A DNA stretch of 38,559 bases from Pseudomonadota bacterium (GTDB lineage: Bacteria; Pseudomonadota; Alphaproteobacteria; Rhizobiales; Beijerinckiaceae): assembly GCA_023426505.1 (NCBI GenBank), contig JAFAAP010000309.1, positions 1 to 38,559 of the forward strand. Reading direction: 5' to 3'. Of the stretch, positions 23,957-33,453 are shown piece by piece. How positions within the stretch are numbered: the first letter of the stretch is position 1; each line of letters begins with the position of its first letter. Position numbers and translations under genes: made by a program. The notes below the pieces were generated by a model. The model was not told the DNA's origin. It searched no databases and saw nothing but the letters and a program-made list of their open reading frames with translations.

Positions 23957-26035
23957 CTAGCTGCGCCGTTGTGCCAAGCCTGTCGGCAGGGATGGCGGAA
24001 GAGAGTGGGAGTCGAACCCACCTAGGACCGGCTCGCGGCCCCACCCGGATTTGAAGTCCGGACGCCCCACCGGGGACGCTTCTCCTCCCTGACCCCTTTC
24101 AGCCTGCCGGGCCTCATGGAAGAGATCCAGCCGATGCGGATTGATGCGACGTAAATCGCCGCGGCGCAAGGTGACGCCATGGCGATCGAAGAACTCGAGG
24201 ATCTGGATCGCAACCTTGCGCCCGTTCAGCACCTGATCGCGGAACTGCGCGGCGGTGAATTGCCGGTCAGCTGCATTCCGGCCTAGATCCTGGATGATGC
24301 CGACCATCTCGGCGACGGTGTCGCGCAGGAAAAAGTGGTCGTGGGCAACCTCGTCGAGCTGCCCGAGGCGGCTGAGAAGCTTGCAGAGGCTGCGGATCTC
24401 GTCCTCGGGCGCGCCGACGAGGCCTGCGATGTCGCGCACCCGCGGAGGACGGAAACGCTCCTCGCCTTCCAGAAACGGACGGATCGTCTCCCACAGATGC
24501 TCCTCGTGTGCGTCGAGCCGCACCTCGTGCTCCGGGAGCCGCACCCATGATCCGTCGACCTTGACCCGTCCAGCATCGACGAGAGCCTGCAGCGCGGTCC
24601 GGAAAGCCGGCGCGGGCAGGCGCGGCACGCATTGCAGGCGCAGGCGTTCGAAGCCCATGCCCTGAAGATCGGCGTTGTCTCTGTGGAATGCGTCGAGGAT
24701 GCCGACCAGAGCGGCCTCGAAGGTCTGCCACCGCGCCTCAGCAAGAGCAAGGAGCGTCCGGCCCGCCGCGAGGCGCACGAGCCGCAGCCTATCGGCGATG
24801 TCCATCGCGGCGGCAAGCGGCATGGCCCTGTCACGGGCGAATGCCGCGAGATCGAAGACATACGGCGGCACCGCCGCAAGGCTCGTCATGGCGGCAGCGG
24901 AATCGGCCTGTGCGAGAGCCGAGATCTGCGCGCGGCGCTCGTCTCCGCGCCTGTGGCGTGCCGGAGCGCGCAGATCGATGAAGAACCCGCCCCCGATGGT
25001 GCGCTGGGCCGACGTGTCCCGCAGGACGAAGCGATCGTGGGCCGCAGCGGCAATGGGTCGGTCGAGGACGAGCTGCACCACCTTTCTCTCGCCGGGCCGG
25101 ACGGGATCGTCGTCGAGCAGGACGATCCGTGCCCCGACCTCCGCGGCCGCGTGATGCAGCCGAACGGGAAACCACTGGCCGACAGGTTTCTTTTCGCCTG
25201 GAAGGATGCGCAGGCTCGCGTCGATCCGGTCGGTCGGCGCGTGAAGCTCGGGGGCCAGCACCATGTCGCCTCGACCGACGTCGTCCTTGGATATTCCCTC
25301 GCCGGCCAGATTGATGGCGCAGCGCTGCCCTGAGGCGCCGCGCTCCGCTGCGCGGTTCTGGGCATGGATTGAGCGTACTCTGGCCGTGCGCCCGGACGGA
25401 CTGACGACGACCTGATCGCCGGTGGAAACAGAGCCGGACAACACGGTCCCCGTCACCACGGTGCCGGCGCCGGGCAGGACGAAGCTGCGATCGACCGACA
25501 GGCGAAAGAGGCCGGCGGCATCCTGCTCCCGCCGGGCGGCAGCGGCGCTCCGCAGCTGCTGCTTCAGTGCCTCGATCCCCTCCCCCGTGACGGAGGAGAC
25601 GGGAATGATGGGAGCCTCCGCCAATGTCGTGCCGGCCAGGACATTGCGGATCTGCGCGGATGCGGCGGCGCGGCGCTCGTCGTCCGCGAGATCGGCCTTG
25701 CTGAGCACGACGACGCCTTGCTCGATTCCCAAGATATCGATGATCGCCAGATGTTCGAGGGTCTGCGGCTTCACCGCATCGTCGGCCGCGACCACGAGCA
25801 TGACGAAGTCGACGCCGCTTGCGCCAGCCACCATGGTGTGGACGAAGCGCTCGTGGCCGGGCACGTCCACGAAGCCGATCACCTCGCCATTGTCCTGGAG
25901 CCAGTAGGCGAAGCCCAGATCGATGGTGATGCCCCGCGCTTTCTCCTCCTTGAGGCGGTCCGCATCGATGCCGGTCAGCGCTTTGACGAGCGCCGTCTTG
26001 CCGTGATCGATATGACCGGCGGTGCCGACGATCAC
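23957..26035 (-). CDS. selB: Selenocysteine-specific elongation factor
   Basis: The 692-residue GTPase delivers Sec-tRNA to UGA codons marked by SECIS. The G domain shows GTAGHIDHGKTALV, the ARGITIDLGFAYW switch, DVPGHERFV and SKAD. Beta-barrel domains II-III follow, then C-terminal winged helices (about 400-640) that bind SECIS (VKVDGSWVRLPEHEV, RFRPPRVRDIAGLVGAPEDE, FDRHGVTLRRGDLRRI). The start is GTG 26035, overlapping the selA stop as GTGA. The normal SelB C-terminus would lie near residue 640. Here the frame stays open: codons 650-681 are exactly the selC tRNA gene, and 11 more codons precede TAG. E. coli SelB has 614 residues. Confidence 0.95.
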   Translation of the reverse strand: MIVGTAGHIDHGKTALVKALTGIDADRLKEEKARGITIDLGFAYWLQDNGEVIGFVDVPGHERFVHTMVAGASGVDFVMLVVAADDAVKPQTLEHLAIIDILGIEQGVVVLSKADLADDERRAAASAQIRNVLAGTTLAEAPIIPVSSVTGEGIEALKQQLRSAAAARREQDAAGLFRLSVDRSFVLPGAGTVVTGTVLSGSVSTGDQVVVSPSGRTARVRSIHAQNRAAERGASGQRCAINLAGEGISKDDVGRGDMVLAPELHAPTDRIDASLRILPGEKKPVGQWFPVRLHHAAAEVGARIVLLDDDPVRPGERKVVQLVLDRPIAAAAHDRFVLRDTSAQRTIGGGFFIDLRAPARHRRGDERRAQISALAQADSAAAMTSLAAVPPYVFDLAAFARDRAMPLAAAMDIADRLRLVRLAAGRTLLALAEARWQTFEAALVGILDAFHRDNADLQGMGFERLRLQCVPRLPAPAFRTALQALVDAGRVKVDGSWVRLPEHEVRLDAHEEHLWETIRPFLEGEERFRPPRVRDIAGLVGAPEDEIRSLCKLLSRLGQLDEVAHDHFFLRDTVAEMVGIIQDLGRNAADRQFTAAQFRDQVLNGRKVAIQILEFFDRHGVTLRRGDLRRINPHRLDLFHEARQAERGQGGEASPVGRPDFKSGWGREPVLGGFDSHSLPPSLPTGLAQRRS
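23993..24088 (-). tRNA. selC: tRNA-Sec, anticodon UCA
   Basis: The 96-nt gene has an 8-bp acceptor stem (GGAGGAGA with TCTCTTCC, one G-U pair), anticodon TCA (24054-24052) in the loop CUUCAAA, a long variable arm, a T-loop TTCGACT and an encoded CCA end (23995-23993). Length, long extra arm and 8-bp acceptor match bacterial tRNA-Sec; E. coli selC is 95 nt. It lies wholly inside the selB reading frame on the same strand, beginning exactly at codon 650. Confidence 0.96.
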
Positions 26036-27435
26036 GGAACGGCCCCGAGCTGGAGAGACGCAAGGTTCTGTCGGAACAGGGCCTCGTTCTCCAGGCACCT
26101 GAGATCGAGCACGAAGGCGCCTTCAGCCACGCGGCCGATCACGGGCAGCGGCAGGCGGCGGAAAGCTGCGCTGAGTTCCTCGACCGCGCGCCCTCCTCCT
26201 TTGGGCCTGAGCGAGAGCCCGAAGCTCGGAATCGTGTCGAGCGGGAGCGCTCCCGAACCGATCTGACTCCGGCATGGGATGTCTTCCACGGAAACGTCAG
26301 GCCCTGTGACGTCGCCCAGAACCGGGACGAGACGAGCGGCCTGCTGTCGGATTTCCTCCAGGGACCGCGCCAGGAAGCGCATGGTGGGGAGCCTCTGTGC
26401 GAGCCGATCCGGATCGCGATAGAGCTTCAAGGTCGCCTCGCACGCCGCAAGTCGCACCTTGTCCACCCGCAGCGCGCGCTTCATCGGGTTGCGGTTGATG
26501 GCGGCGATGAGGTCCTTGCGGCCGACGATGAAGCCCGCCTGCGGCCCTCCGAGAAGCTTGTCGCCGGAGAACGTGACGAGGTCCGCCCCCTCCTCCACGG
26601 CGTCGCGGACGGTGGGCTCCCTCCTGAGGCCGAGCCGCGAGAGGTCAATGAGCGTCCCCGAGCCCAGGTCGTTGACCAGCGGCACATCGTGCTGATGCGC
26701 GATCTTCGCCAGATCACGAGCGCCGACCTCGGCCGTGAAGCCTTCGATGCGGTAGTTCGAGGTATGGACCTTCAGGATCAGCCCAGTGTCGGGGCCTATC
26801 GCGTTCACGTAGTCGCGCGCATGGGTCCGGTTCGTCGTACCGATTTCGCGCAGGCGCGCCCCTGCCCTCGCCATGATCTCCGGCATTCGGAACGCGCCAC
26901 CGATCTCGATGAGCTCCCCCCGCGACACGATGGATTCCCGCCCCTGGGAAAGGGTGTTCAGGACGAGGAGCACCGCAGCCGCATTGTTGTTGACAAGGGT
27001 CGCGTCCTCCGCTCCCGTCAACTCGCAGACGAGGGCGCGCACGTGATCATCGCGCTCGCCGCGCTTCCCGCTGGCGAGATCGAACTCCAATGATACGGCC
27101 TGACGCATGGCGTTCGTCGCGGCCTCGATGGCCTCCTCGGCCAGGATCGCGCGGCCGAGATTGGTGTGCAGCACCGTGCCGGTCAGGTTGAAGAGCGGCT
27201 TCAGCCCTGCGCCCGCGCGAGCGGCAAGACGGGACAGGACGGCCGCGACGATCATCTTCTCGTCGGGACCAGCCCCGGACCGCAGGTCCTGGCGCAGGAC
27301 CGCAAGGGTCTCGCGAACAGCCAGCGTGGCCTCCACCCGGCCGTACGTCTCCACGACCGCCGCCATGTCCGGATGGCGCAGCAATCGATCGACGGAGGGG
27401 AGATGACGCAGGGCCGGCAGCGCTGCTTCAGCCAT
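26032..27435 (-). CDS. selA: L-seryl-tRNA(Sec) selenium transferase
   Basis: The 467-residue PLP enzyme converts Ser-tRNA-Sec to Sec-tRNA-Sec using selenophosphate. Marks are FNLTGTVLHTNLGRA, TLVNNNAAAVLLVL, SRGELIEIGGAFR, DLGSGTLIDL and the PLP lysine Lys293 in FSGDKLLGGPQAG (Lys295 in E. coli). ATG 27435 follows the fdhE stop by two bases. The frame is open 300 codons further upstream but there it is only the shadow of fdhE. Its stop overlaps the selB start. Confidence 0.96.
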   Translation of the reverse strand: MAEAALPALRHLPSVDRLLRHPDMAAVVETYGRVEATLAVRETLAVLRQDLRSGAGPDEKMIVAAVLSRLAARAGAGLKPLFNLTGTVLHTNLGRAILAEEAIEAATNAMRQAVSLEFDLASGKRGERDDHVRALVCELTGAEDATLVNNNAAAVLLVLNTLSQGRESIVSRGELIEIGGAFRMPEIMARAGARLREIGTTNRTHARDYVNAIGPDTGLILKVHTSNYRIEGFTAEVGARDLAKIAHQHDVPLVNDLGSGTLIDLSRLGLRREPTVRDAVEEGADLVTFSGDKLLGGPQAGFIVGRKDLIAAINRNPMKRALRVDKVRLAACEATLKLYRDPDRLAQRLPTMRFLARSLEEIRQQAARLVPVLGDVTGPDVSVEDIPCRSQIGSGALPLDTIPSFGLSLRPKGGGRAVEELSAAFRRLPLPVIGRVAEGAFVLDLRCLENEALFRQNLASLQLGAVP

Positions 27436-27437
27436 GC

Positions 27438-28355
27438 TCAAACACCGAGCAGGAAGGGATTGAAGCTGCCCCGGCGGTATTCCCCATCCTGAAGCAGAAG
27501 ATCGAGCCCGAGGCTGGCGATGTCGTCGGCGACCGGGTCGAGAGCCGGATCCTTCTGCTGGTGGAGGATCTTGACGTAGCCGCGGCAGCTGTCGCAGCAC
27601 TCCGCCTTGATGGTTCCGGGTCCGCCCTCGATCTCCTGATAGCCGACCCCCTTTCCCGAGCCGCACAGGACGCATTTTACGCGCACCACGTTCCAGAGCG
27701 TGCCGCACAGGGAGCAGGAGCAATAGCGCGTGCCTTCGGCCTCCATCCACCCGACGACGAGGGAGGCGGTCGGCGGCCCGCCGCAGCAGGGACATGCGCC
27801 GTCGCTGATCCTGACGAGCCTGCTCGCATCGACCTTCGCCGCGAGGCGTGCGAAATGAACCTGCAATCCCGCCGCCACATAGACATGCTCGGCGATGGCA
27901 TCGGCCGGAATGGAATCGGCGAGCACGCCTTGGATGATCGGGCGCAGTTGCTCGGGAGTGGCGGTCTTGATCCGTTCGAGGGCGGCCTGCGCCTCGGCCG
28001 GTTTGGCAAGAGCCGCAACCTCGTCGAACAGGCGGCTGAGCGTTTCGCTCAGAACATCGTCCAGTTCGATCCCGTTGCGGTCGAGGGGCGGCATGCCGAA
28101 CTCCCGCGCGCGGTCGAGCGCGTCCGCAGGCGGAAGCTCGGGCTCCGGCAGGCCATCCTGGATGTTGCCCTGAGCCGCCGCGATGCCGGCGATGAACCGC
28201 AGATAGGGAGCAAGCTCGCTCGTCTGCGCCAGAAACTCGAGACGCTCCCGGCGGGCCTCGAACAGTTTCCTCGGATCGGACAGACGGACAAAGGGCGGAG
28301 CGGGGACGCGGCCTATGGCGGCGGAATTGGGCTCGAGGGAACTTGGATGTGTCAT
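27438..28355 (-). CDS. fdhE: Formate dehydrogenase accessory protein FdhE
   Basis: The 305-residue protein has the four Cys pairs of the rubredoxin-like FdhE metal sites: CPCC, CSLC, CVLC and CDSC, all in the C-terminal half. FdhE is needed for maturation of respiratory formate dehydrogenase. It lies between the fdo structural genes and selA, 41 bp after fdoI and two bases before the selA ATG. Confidence 0.93.
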   Translation of the reverse strand: MTHPSSLEPNSAAIGRVPAPPFVRLSDPRKLFEARRERLEFLAQTSELAPYLRFIAGIAAAQGNIQDGLPEPELPPADALDRAREFGMPPLDRNGIELDDVLSETLSRLFDEVAALAKPAEAQAALERIKTATPEQLRPIIQGVLADSIPADAIAEHVYVAAGLQVHFARLAAKVDASRLVRISDGACPCCGGPPTASLVVGWMEAEGTRYCSCSLCGTLWNVVRVKCVLCGSGKGVGYQEIEGGPGTIKAECCDSCRGYVKILHQQKDPALDPVADDIASLGLDLLLQDGEYRRGSFNPFLLGV

Positions 28356-28396
28356 GCAACCTCACGAACCGCACGGGTCACGTGTCATGGAGCGCC

Positions 28397-29092
28397 CTAT
28401 TCCGCGGGCGCGGCCGGTCCCTTGAACCTATGGCGTTCCGCCAGCTCCTTCAACCAGCGGCGGTGATGCCGCCAGGCCCACCCCCCTGTCACGGAGCCGC
28501 GCGTCATGGCCCGAAGCGTGCCTCGGGTCCAGATCACCGCATAGACATGGACGATCCAGATGCAGATGAGCCCGACGGCGGCCAGGGAGTGCAGAAGAAC
28601 CGCGACGCGCTTCTGCGGGATGGTGGTCCATTCGTAGAAGTACTGGTCCCAGATCGCGACACCCGTGACGATCAGGGCGATGATCAGGAGCGACATCGCC
28701 CAGAAATTGAACTTCTGGATCGGATTGTAGCGCCCGGCCTCTGGCAGCTTCTCCTCTTTTCCGGCGATCGCCTCATTGGCGTGGGCGAGCCACTCCCGGT
28801 CGGACTTCTCCGGAAGATTGGCCCGCCAGAAGCGGATGAAGAGGCCCGCGAAGCTGAAGAACAGAAGGACTCCGATCCAGGGATGAAACGCGCGCGCCTC
28901 CTGCCCGCCCCCGAACAGCCCGGTGAGAAAGAACAGGGAAGGATGGAAGAACGCGAGACCCGACAGAGCAAGAAGGATGAGGGAGGCCGCCGTGATCCAG
29001 TGGTTGATCCGCGCGCCCAGGTTATAGCGGTCGACGACGACCGGCTTTCCGGGATGGATCGCATCTTCCTTCTCGATGCTCGTCGTCGCCAT
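28397..29092 (-). CDS. fdoI: Formate dehydrogenase gamma subunit, cytochrome b556
   Basis: The 231-residue membrane subunit has four hydrophobic helices and carries haem-ligand histidines in RINHWITAASLILLALSGL, HPWIGVLLFFSF and LLHSLAAVGLICIWIVHVYAV. It takes electrons from the beta subunit to quinone. The ATG at 29092 overlaps the fdoH stop by one base (TGATG). Confidence 0.93.
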   Translation of the reverse strand: MATTSIEKEDAIHPGKPVVVDRYNLGARINHWITAASLILLALSGLAFFHPSLFFLTGLFGGGQEARAFHPWIGVLLFFSFAGLFIRFWRANLPEKSDREWLAHANEAIAGKEEKLPEAGRYNPIQKFNFWAMSLLIIALIVTGVAIWDQYFYEWTTIPQKRVAVLLHSLAAVGLICIWIVHVYAVIWTRGTLRAMTRGSVTGGWAWRHHRRWLKELAERHRFKGPAAPAE

Positions 29093-30042
29093 CAGGCTTT
29101 CTCCTTCACGAGGTCCTCGGCTTTCTCCTCATCCTCCCGCGTGACGCGATTGGGGCCGGTCAACGCGGAATGAAGCACGCCGGCCGCCGCCGCGAGCCCC
29201 ATGGCCGCGAAGCCGATATACTTGGTCATCCCCTTCCAGGCATTCACGACGGGGCTGACCTTCGGATCCTTCGGCAGGCCTGAATAGATCTCCGGCTGGT
29301 CGTTGTGATGGAGGACGTACATCACGTGCGTGCCGCCCACGCCCGGCGGGTCGTAGAGGCCGGCATTCTCATAGCCGCGGGATTTGAGATCCTCGATCCG
29401 GCTGCTGGCCAGCTTCTTCATGTCCTCCTTGGTGCCGAAGGTGATCGCGTGGGTCGGACAGGCCTTTGCGCAGGCCGGGCCCTGTCCCACCGCGACGCGG
29501 TCGGAACAGAGAGTGCACTTGTAGGCCGTGTGATCGACTTTCGAGATGCGCGGGATGTTGAACGGGCAGCCCTTGATGCAGTAGCCGCAGCCGATGCAGT
29601 TCTCGTGGATGAAGTCCACGATGCCGTTGGAGTACTGCACGATGGCTCCGGGCGCCGGACAGGCCTTCAGGCAGCCCGGGTCCTCGCAGTGCATGCAGCC
29701 GTCCTTGCGGATCAGCCATTCGAGATTGCCCGTCTGCGGATTGTCCCATTCGGTGAACCGCATCAGGGTGAACATGTCGGGGGTCAGATCGTGCGGGTTC
29801 TCGTAGATGCCCGTGTTGGTCTCGACCGCCGGATTGGTGTCGTTCCACTCGACGCAGGCCGATTGGCAGGCCTTGCAGCCGATGCATTTCGACACATCGA
29901 TGAGCTTCGCCACCGGCTCCAGCTGACGGGCCGGTGGCGGGACGGTGGAGGCGGAGCGGCGGACGAGATCCCGCTCCGTGAGGTTCGAAGCGGCCGCGGC
30001 GACCGGCGGATTGCTGGTTGCGGTGTGGGGACTGGGTTCCAT
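29092..30042 (-). CDS. fdoH: Formate dehydrogenase beta subunit, four [4Fe-4S] clusters
   Basis: The 316-residue protein has four ferredoxin-type Cys motifs: CIGCKACQSAC, CMHCEDPGCLKACP, CIGCGYCIKGCP and CTLCSDRVAVGQGPACAKACP. A single membrane helix near the C-terminus (KYIGFAAMGLAAAAGVLHS) anchors it to FdoI. AGGAG lies eight bases before ATG 30042. It follows fdoG by 11 bp. Confidence 0.95.
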   Translation of the reverse strand: MEPSPHTATSNPPVAAAASNLTERDLVRRSASTVPPPARQLEPVAKLIDVSKCIGCKACQSACVEWNDTNPAVETNTGIYENPHDLTPDMFTLMRFTEWDNPQTGNLEWLIRKDGCMHCEDPGCLKACPAPGAIVQYSNGIVDFIHENCIGCGYCIKGCPFNIPRISKVDHTAYKCTLCSDRVAVGQGPACAKACPTHAITFGTKEDMKKLASSRIEDLKSRGYENAGLYDPPGVGGTHVMYVLHHNDQPEIYSGLPKDPKVSPVVNAWKGMTKYIGFAAMGLAAAAGVLHSALTGPNRVTREDEEKAEDLVKEKA

Positions 30043-30053
30043 TCCAATTCTCC

Positions 30054-33000
30054 TCAGACCGTCGCCGGAGCCGTCGTCGGCTCGATATTCACCAGGAACG
30101 CCTTGTACTCAGGGGTCTCGATATTGGCGTCGCCCACGAAAGGCGTGAGGGAGTTCGGCCCCCAGCCCTTCCGGGCCCGGCCCGTGAAGCCCCAATGCAG
30201 CGGGATGCCGACCACGTGGACGGGCTTGCCGTCACAAATGAGCGGCTTGATGCGCTTCGTCACGACCGCCTTGGCCTTTACCTGGCCGCGCTTCGACCAC
30301 ACCCTCACCCAGGACCCGTGCGCGATGCCCTTCTCGGCCGCGAGCTGCTCCGAGATTTCGACGAAGAACTCCGGCTGGAGCGAAGCATTCACCCGGTTGT
30401 GCTTCGTCCAGTAGTGGAAGTGCTCCGTGAGCCGGTAGGAGGTCGCCGCATAGGGGAACTCTTCCGACGTCGCGAACTGGGCCACGTCGCTCTGGAAGAT
30501 CCGGGCCACCGGATTGCCCCTGATCTTCGGCGCAACCACGTTGGCGATCGGAGCCTCGAACGGCTCGTAATGCACCGGGAAGGGCCCTTCCCGCATGAGT
30601 CCTCGGGCGAAGAGGCGCGACACGCCCTCCTGGTTCATGATGAACGGCCCCACCATGTCCGGCTTCGCGTTGGGCGCGATGTCCGGAACATCGTAGCCCG
30701 ACCACTTCGTCCCATCCCAGGCGATGAGCTTGCGGCTCGGATCCCACGGGTTGCCCTGCAGGTCCGCGGAGGCGCGGTTGTAGAGAATGCGCCGGTTGAG
30801 CGGCCAGGAGAACGACCAGTTGGGATAGGCGCCCGTATCGTCCGGATCCGTGTTGTCCCGGCGCGCCATGTTGTTGCCGGCCTCGTTGAAGCAGCCGGAA
30901 TAGATCCAACAGGCGCAGGCGGTCGTGCCGTCGTCGCGCAGGACCGAGAAGTTCACGACCTGCTTGCCCTTCTCCGTCACCACCTTCGTCGGATCGGCCG
31001 GATCGTAGAGCGTCTCGACCGCATAGCCGTTCATCTCCTTCGCGAGCTCCTCCGGCGAGGGCTCATCCGGATCCCGGTAGTTCCAGGTGAGGTTGAGGAT
31101 CGGGTCCGGGAAGGCCCCGCCCTCCTTCTCGTAGAGGGCACGCAGTCGGCGATGGATCTGTGCCATGATCCAGGTGTCGTGCTTCGCCTCGGCGGGAGGG
31201 CTGCCGCCCGCCCAGTGCCATTGCAGCCAACGGCCGGAATTGACGAGCGCGCCCTCGTCCTCCGCGAAGCAGGTGGCGGGAAGCTGGATCACCTCCGTCT
31301 GGATCGAGGCCGGGTTCACGTCGTTGTATTCGCCGTGGTTCTCCCAGAACCGGGACGTCTCCGTCTCCAGGGGATCCATGGTGACGAGCCACTTCAGTTT
31401 CGACAGCGACTCCGTGATCTTCTGCCGGTTCGGGAAGGCGAGCAGCGGGTTGAAGCCCTGGCAGAAATAGCCGTTCACCTTGCCCTGGTGCATCATCTCG
31501 AAGTAGCGCAGCACATCGTAGGCCGGCACGTCGAGCTTCGGCAGGAACTGATAGGCGAAGTCGTTCTGCGGCGTCGCCGCATCGCCCCACATGACCTTCT
31601 GGAAACTGACGAAGAACTTCTTGTAGTTCTGCCAGTAGCTGGTCTGGTTCGGCCGCAGCGGCTTGAAGGCCCGGCTCGACATATAGGTCGCGAAGTCGGC
31701 CTCCCGCTCCACCGGAATATTCAGGTAGCCCGGAATCAGGTTCGACATCAGGCCGATGTCGGTGAGCCCCTGAATGTTCGAATGGCCGCGCAAGGCATTC
31801 ATGCCGCCGCCGCGTACGCCGATGTTGCCGAGGATGAGCTGCAGCATCGCCATGGCGCGGATGTTCTGCGAGCCCTTGGAATGCTGCGTCCAGCCGAGCG
31901 CGTACATGGACGTCATGGTCTTGGTGGGCGACGAACACTCGGAGATCATCTCGGCCACCTTCAGGAACTTGTCCTTCGGCGTGCCGCAGATGCGCTCGAC
32001 CATCTCCGGCGTGTAGGTCGCCACATGGGCCTTGAGCAGGTTCCAGACGCAGCGCGGGTTCTGCAGCGTCTCGTCGACGACCGCAAATCCATCCGGCCCA
32101 ATCTCGTATTCCCAGGTCGAGCGGTCGTAGTCGCGCTTGCTCTCGTCGTAGCCCGTGAACAGGCCGTCGTTATACGCGAAGCCCTCCTTCACCACATAGG
32201 ACGCGTTGGTGAACGCCTTCACGTAGTCCCATTGGATCTTGTCGTTCCGGATGCAGTAGTTGATCACGCCGAGCAGGAACGCGATGTCTGTGCCCTGCCG
32301 GATTGGGGCATAGAAGTCGGAGACCGATGCCGAGCGCGTGTAGCGCGGATCGACGACGATCAGCTTTGCGCCGCGATTGGCCTTCGCCTCCGTCACCCAT
32401 TTGAAGCCGCAAGGATGGGCTTCGGCGGCATTGCCGCCCATAATGACGACGAGATCCGTGTTACGGATATCCGTCCAAGAGTTGGTCATCGCGCCACGAC
32501 CGAAAGTTGGGCCCAGACTGGACACCGTGGGGCCGTGTCAAACGCGCGCCTGATTGTCGAATGCGACGATTCCCGTGCTGCGGACGACCTTGTAGGTCAG
32601 CCATGCAGTTTCGTTGGTGGTTGCCGAAGCGGCCAGGAAGCCGACAGTGGTCCAGCGATTGACGGGAACACCGGCCTGGTTCGTGGCGATGAAGTTCGCA
32701 TCGCGATCGTCCTTCAAGAGGCGGGCGATGCGATCGAGCGCCTGATCCCAGGACACGCGCTCGAACTTGTCGGATCCGGGCTTGCGGATCATCGGGTACT
32801 TCAGGCGGGTTTCCGCTTTCACGAAGTCCTTCAACGCTGCGCCCTTCGGGCAGAGCGTCCCGCGGTTCGTCGGATGGTCCGCATCGCCTTCGATATGGAC
32901 GATCTCGGCGGTCTCACCCTTCCGAAGATCGCCCTTCGAATACATGATGATGCCGCAGGCCACCGAGCAGTATGGACATGTGTTGCGCGTCTCCATCGTG

Positions 33001-33137
33001 TTCGTCAGCTTGAAGGGCCTGACGGCCGCGGCTTGTGCCGCCTCAAGCTCCGAGAACCCGAAGGCTCCCAACGTGGTCCCGGCGACACCCACGCCGGCGG
33101 CTTTGAGGAAGCCGCGTCGTGAGAGTTCCATGTTCAT
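30054..33137 (-). CDS. fdoG: Formate dehydrogenase alpha subunit, selenocysteine enzyme (UGA at 32540-32538)
   Basis: The gene is 1,028 codons including an in-frame TGA at 32540-32538 read as selenocysteine (residue 200). Before it stands VAFDNQAR-V and after it HGPTVSSLGPTFGRGAMTN, the context of Sec196 in E. coli FdnG/FdoG. The N-terminus has a Tat signal (SRRGFLKAAG). A [4Fe-4S] motif follows (TCPYCSVACG with GTLCPKGAAL). The rest is a molybdopterin oxidoreductase with VVIMGGNAAEAHPCGF and QNIRAMAMLQLILGN segments. It oxidises formate in the periplasm. GGAGGG precedes ATG 33137. Read without recoding it would be split into a 199-residue fragment and an 823-residue frame. Confidence 0.96.
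32494..32540 (-). promoter_or_regulatory. Sec UGA codon and bacterial SECIS hairpin in fdoG
   Basis: The UGA (32540-32538) is followed by CACGGCCC and an apical hairpin at about 32523-32510 in which GUCC pairs with GGGC (one G-U) around the loop AGUCU. The U-containing apical loop with GU is what SelB recognises in E. coli fdnG and fdhF messages. Outer stem pairing was not worked out in full. Confidence 0.75.
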
Positions 33138-33453
33138 GGCAACCCTCCCTATGGTTGTGCAATGCAGCAACTTCTCCTTGGAGAATAGGGTAGTTTCGAA
33201 CCTTTCTAGTGTCAAACCTAAGCGAGACGATGCAGAAGGTTCGCGGCCTGCTTGCAGTTGGTGATCTGCTATCCGGCATGGGCCGGATGTGGCACACAAT
33301 CGCGTGATTGCGTCCGCCCGATCGACGACTCTCGCTCACGGTTGAAAAGCCCTGCTCACTCCGCTCTGAAGCGCTTCATCCTGCCGGCCAGCGCAATGCC
33401 ATCGGCTCCGCATCCGCAAATGGATGCGGTCCGGCGGTCGCCGGAGTGGCGTG
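33138..33453. other. Gap upstream of fdoG; promoter region and stress-gene terminator
   Basis: Roughly 315 bp between fdoG and the YflT-like gene, both reading left. It must carry the fdo operon promoter. No sigma54-type or FNR-type site is clear. Two adjacent hairpins at 33408-33445 lie just after the YflT-like stop. Confidence 0.6.
33408..33445 (-). terminator. Two adjacent hairpins after the YflT-like gene
   Basis: On the minus strand the gene's stop is followed first by TCCGGCG-AC-CGCCGGA (33445-33430) and then by CCGCATCC-ATTTGC-GGATGCGG (33429-33408), both perfect. No T-run follows, so termination may be weak or the pair may protect the mRNA end. Confidence 0.5.

Noticed and set aside
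27436..28374. A 780-residue selA with a 300-residue N-terminal domain
   Set aside because: The extra part is the alternative frame of fdhE, whose CxxC motifs are clearly the coded product.
32538..32540. TGA in fdoG as a frameshift or nonsense mutation
   Set aside because: The flanking residues match the known Sec site of formate dehydrogenase and the sel genes lie in the same operon.
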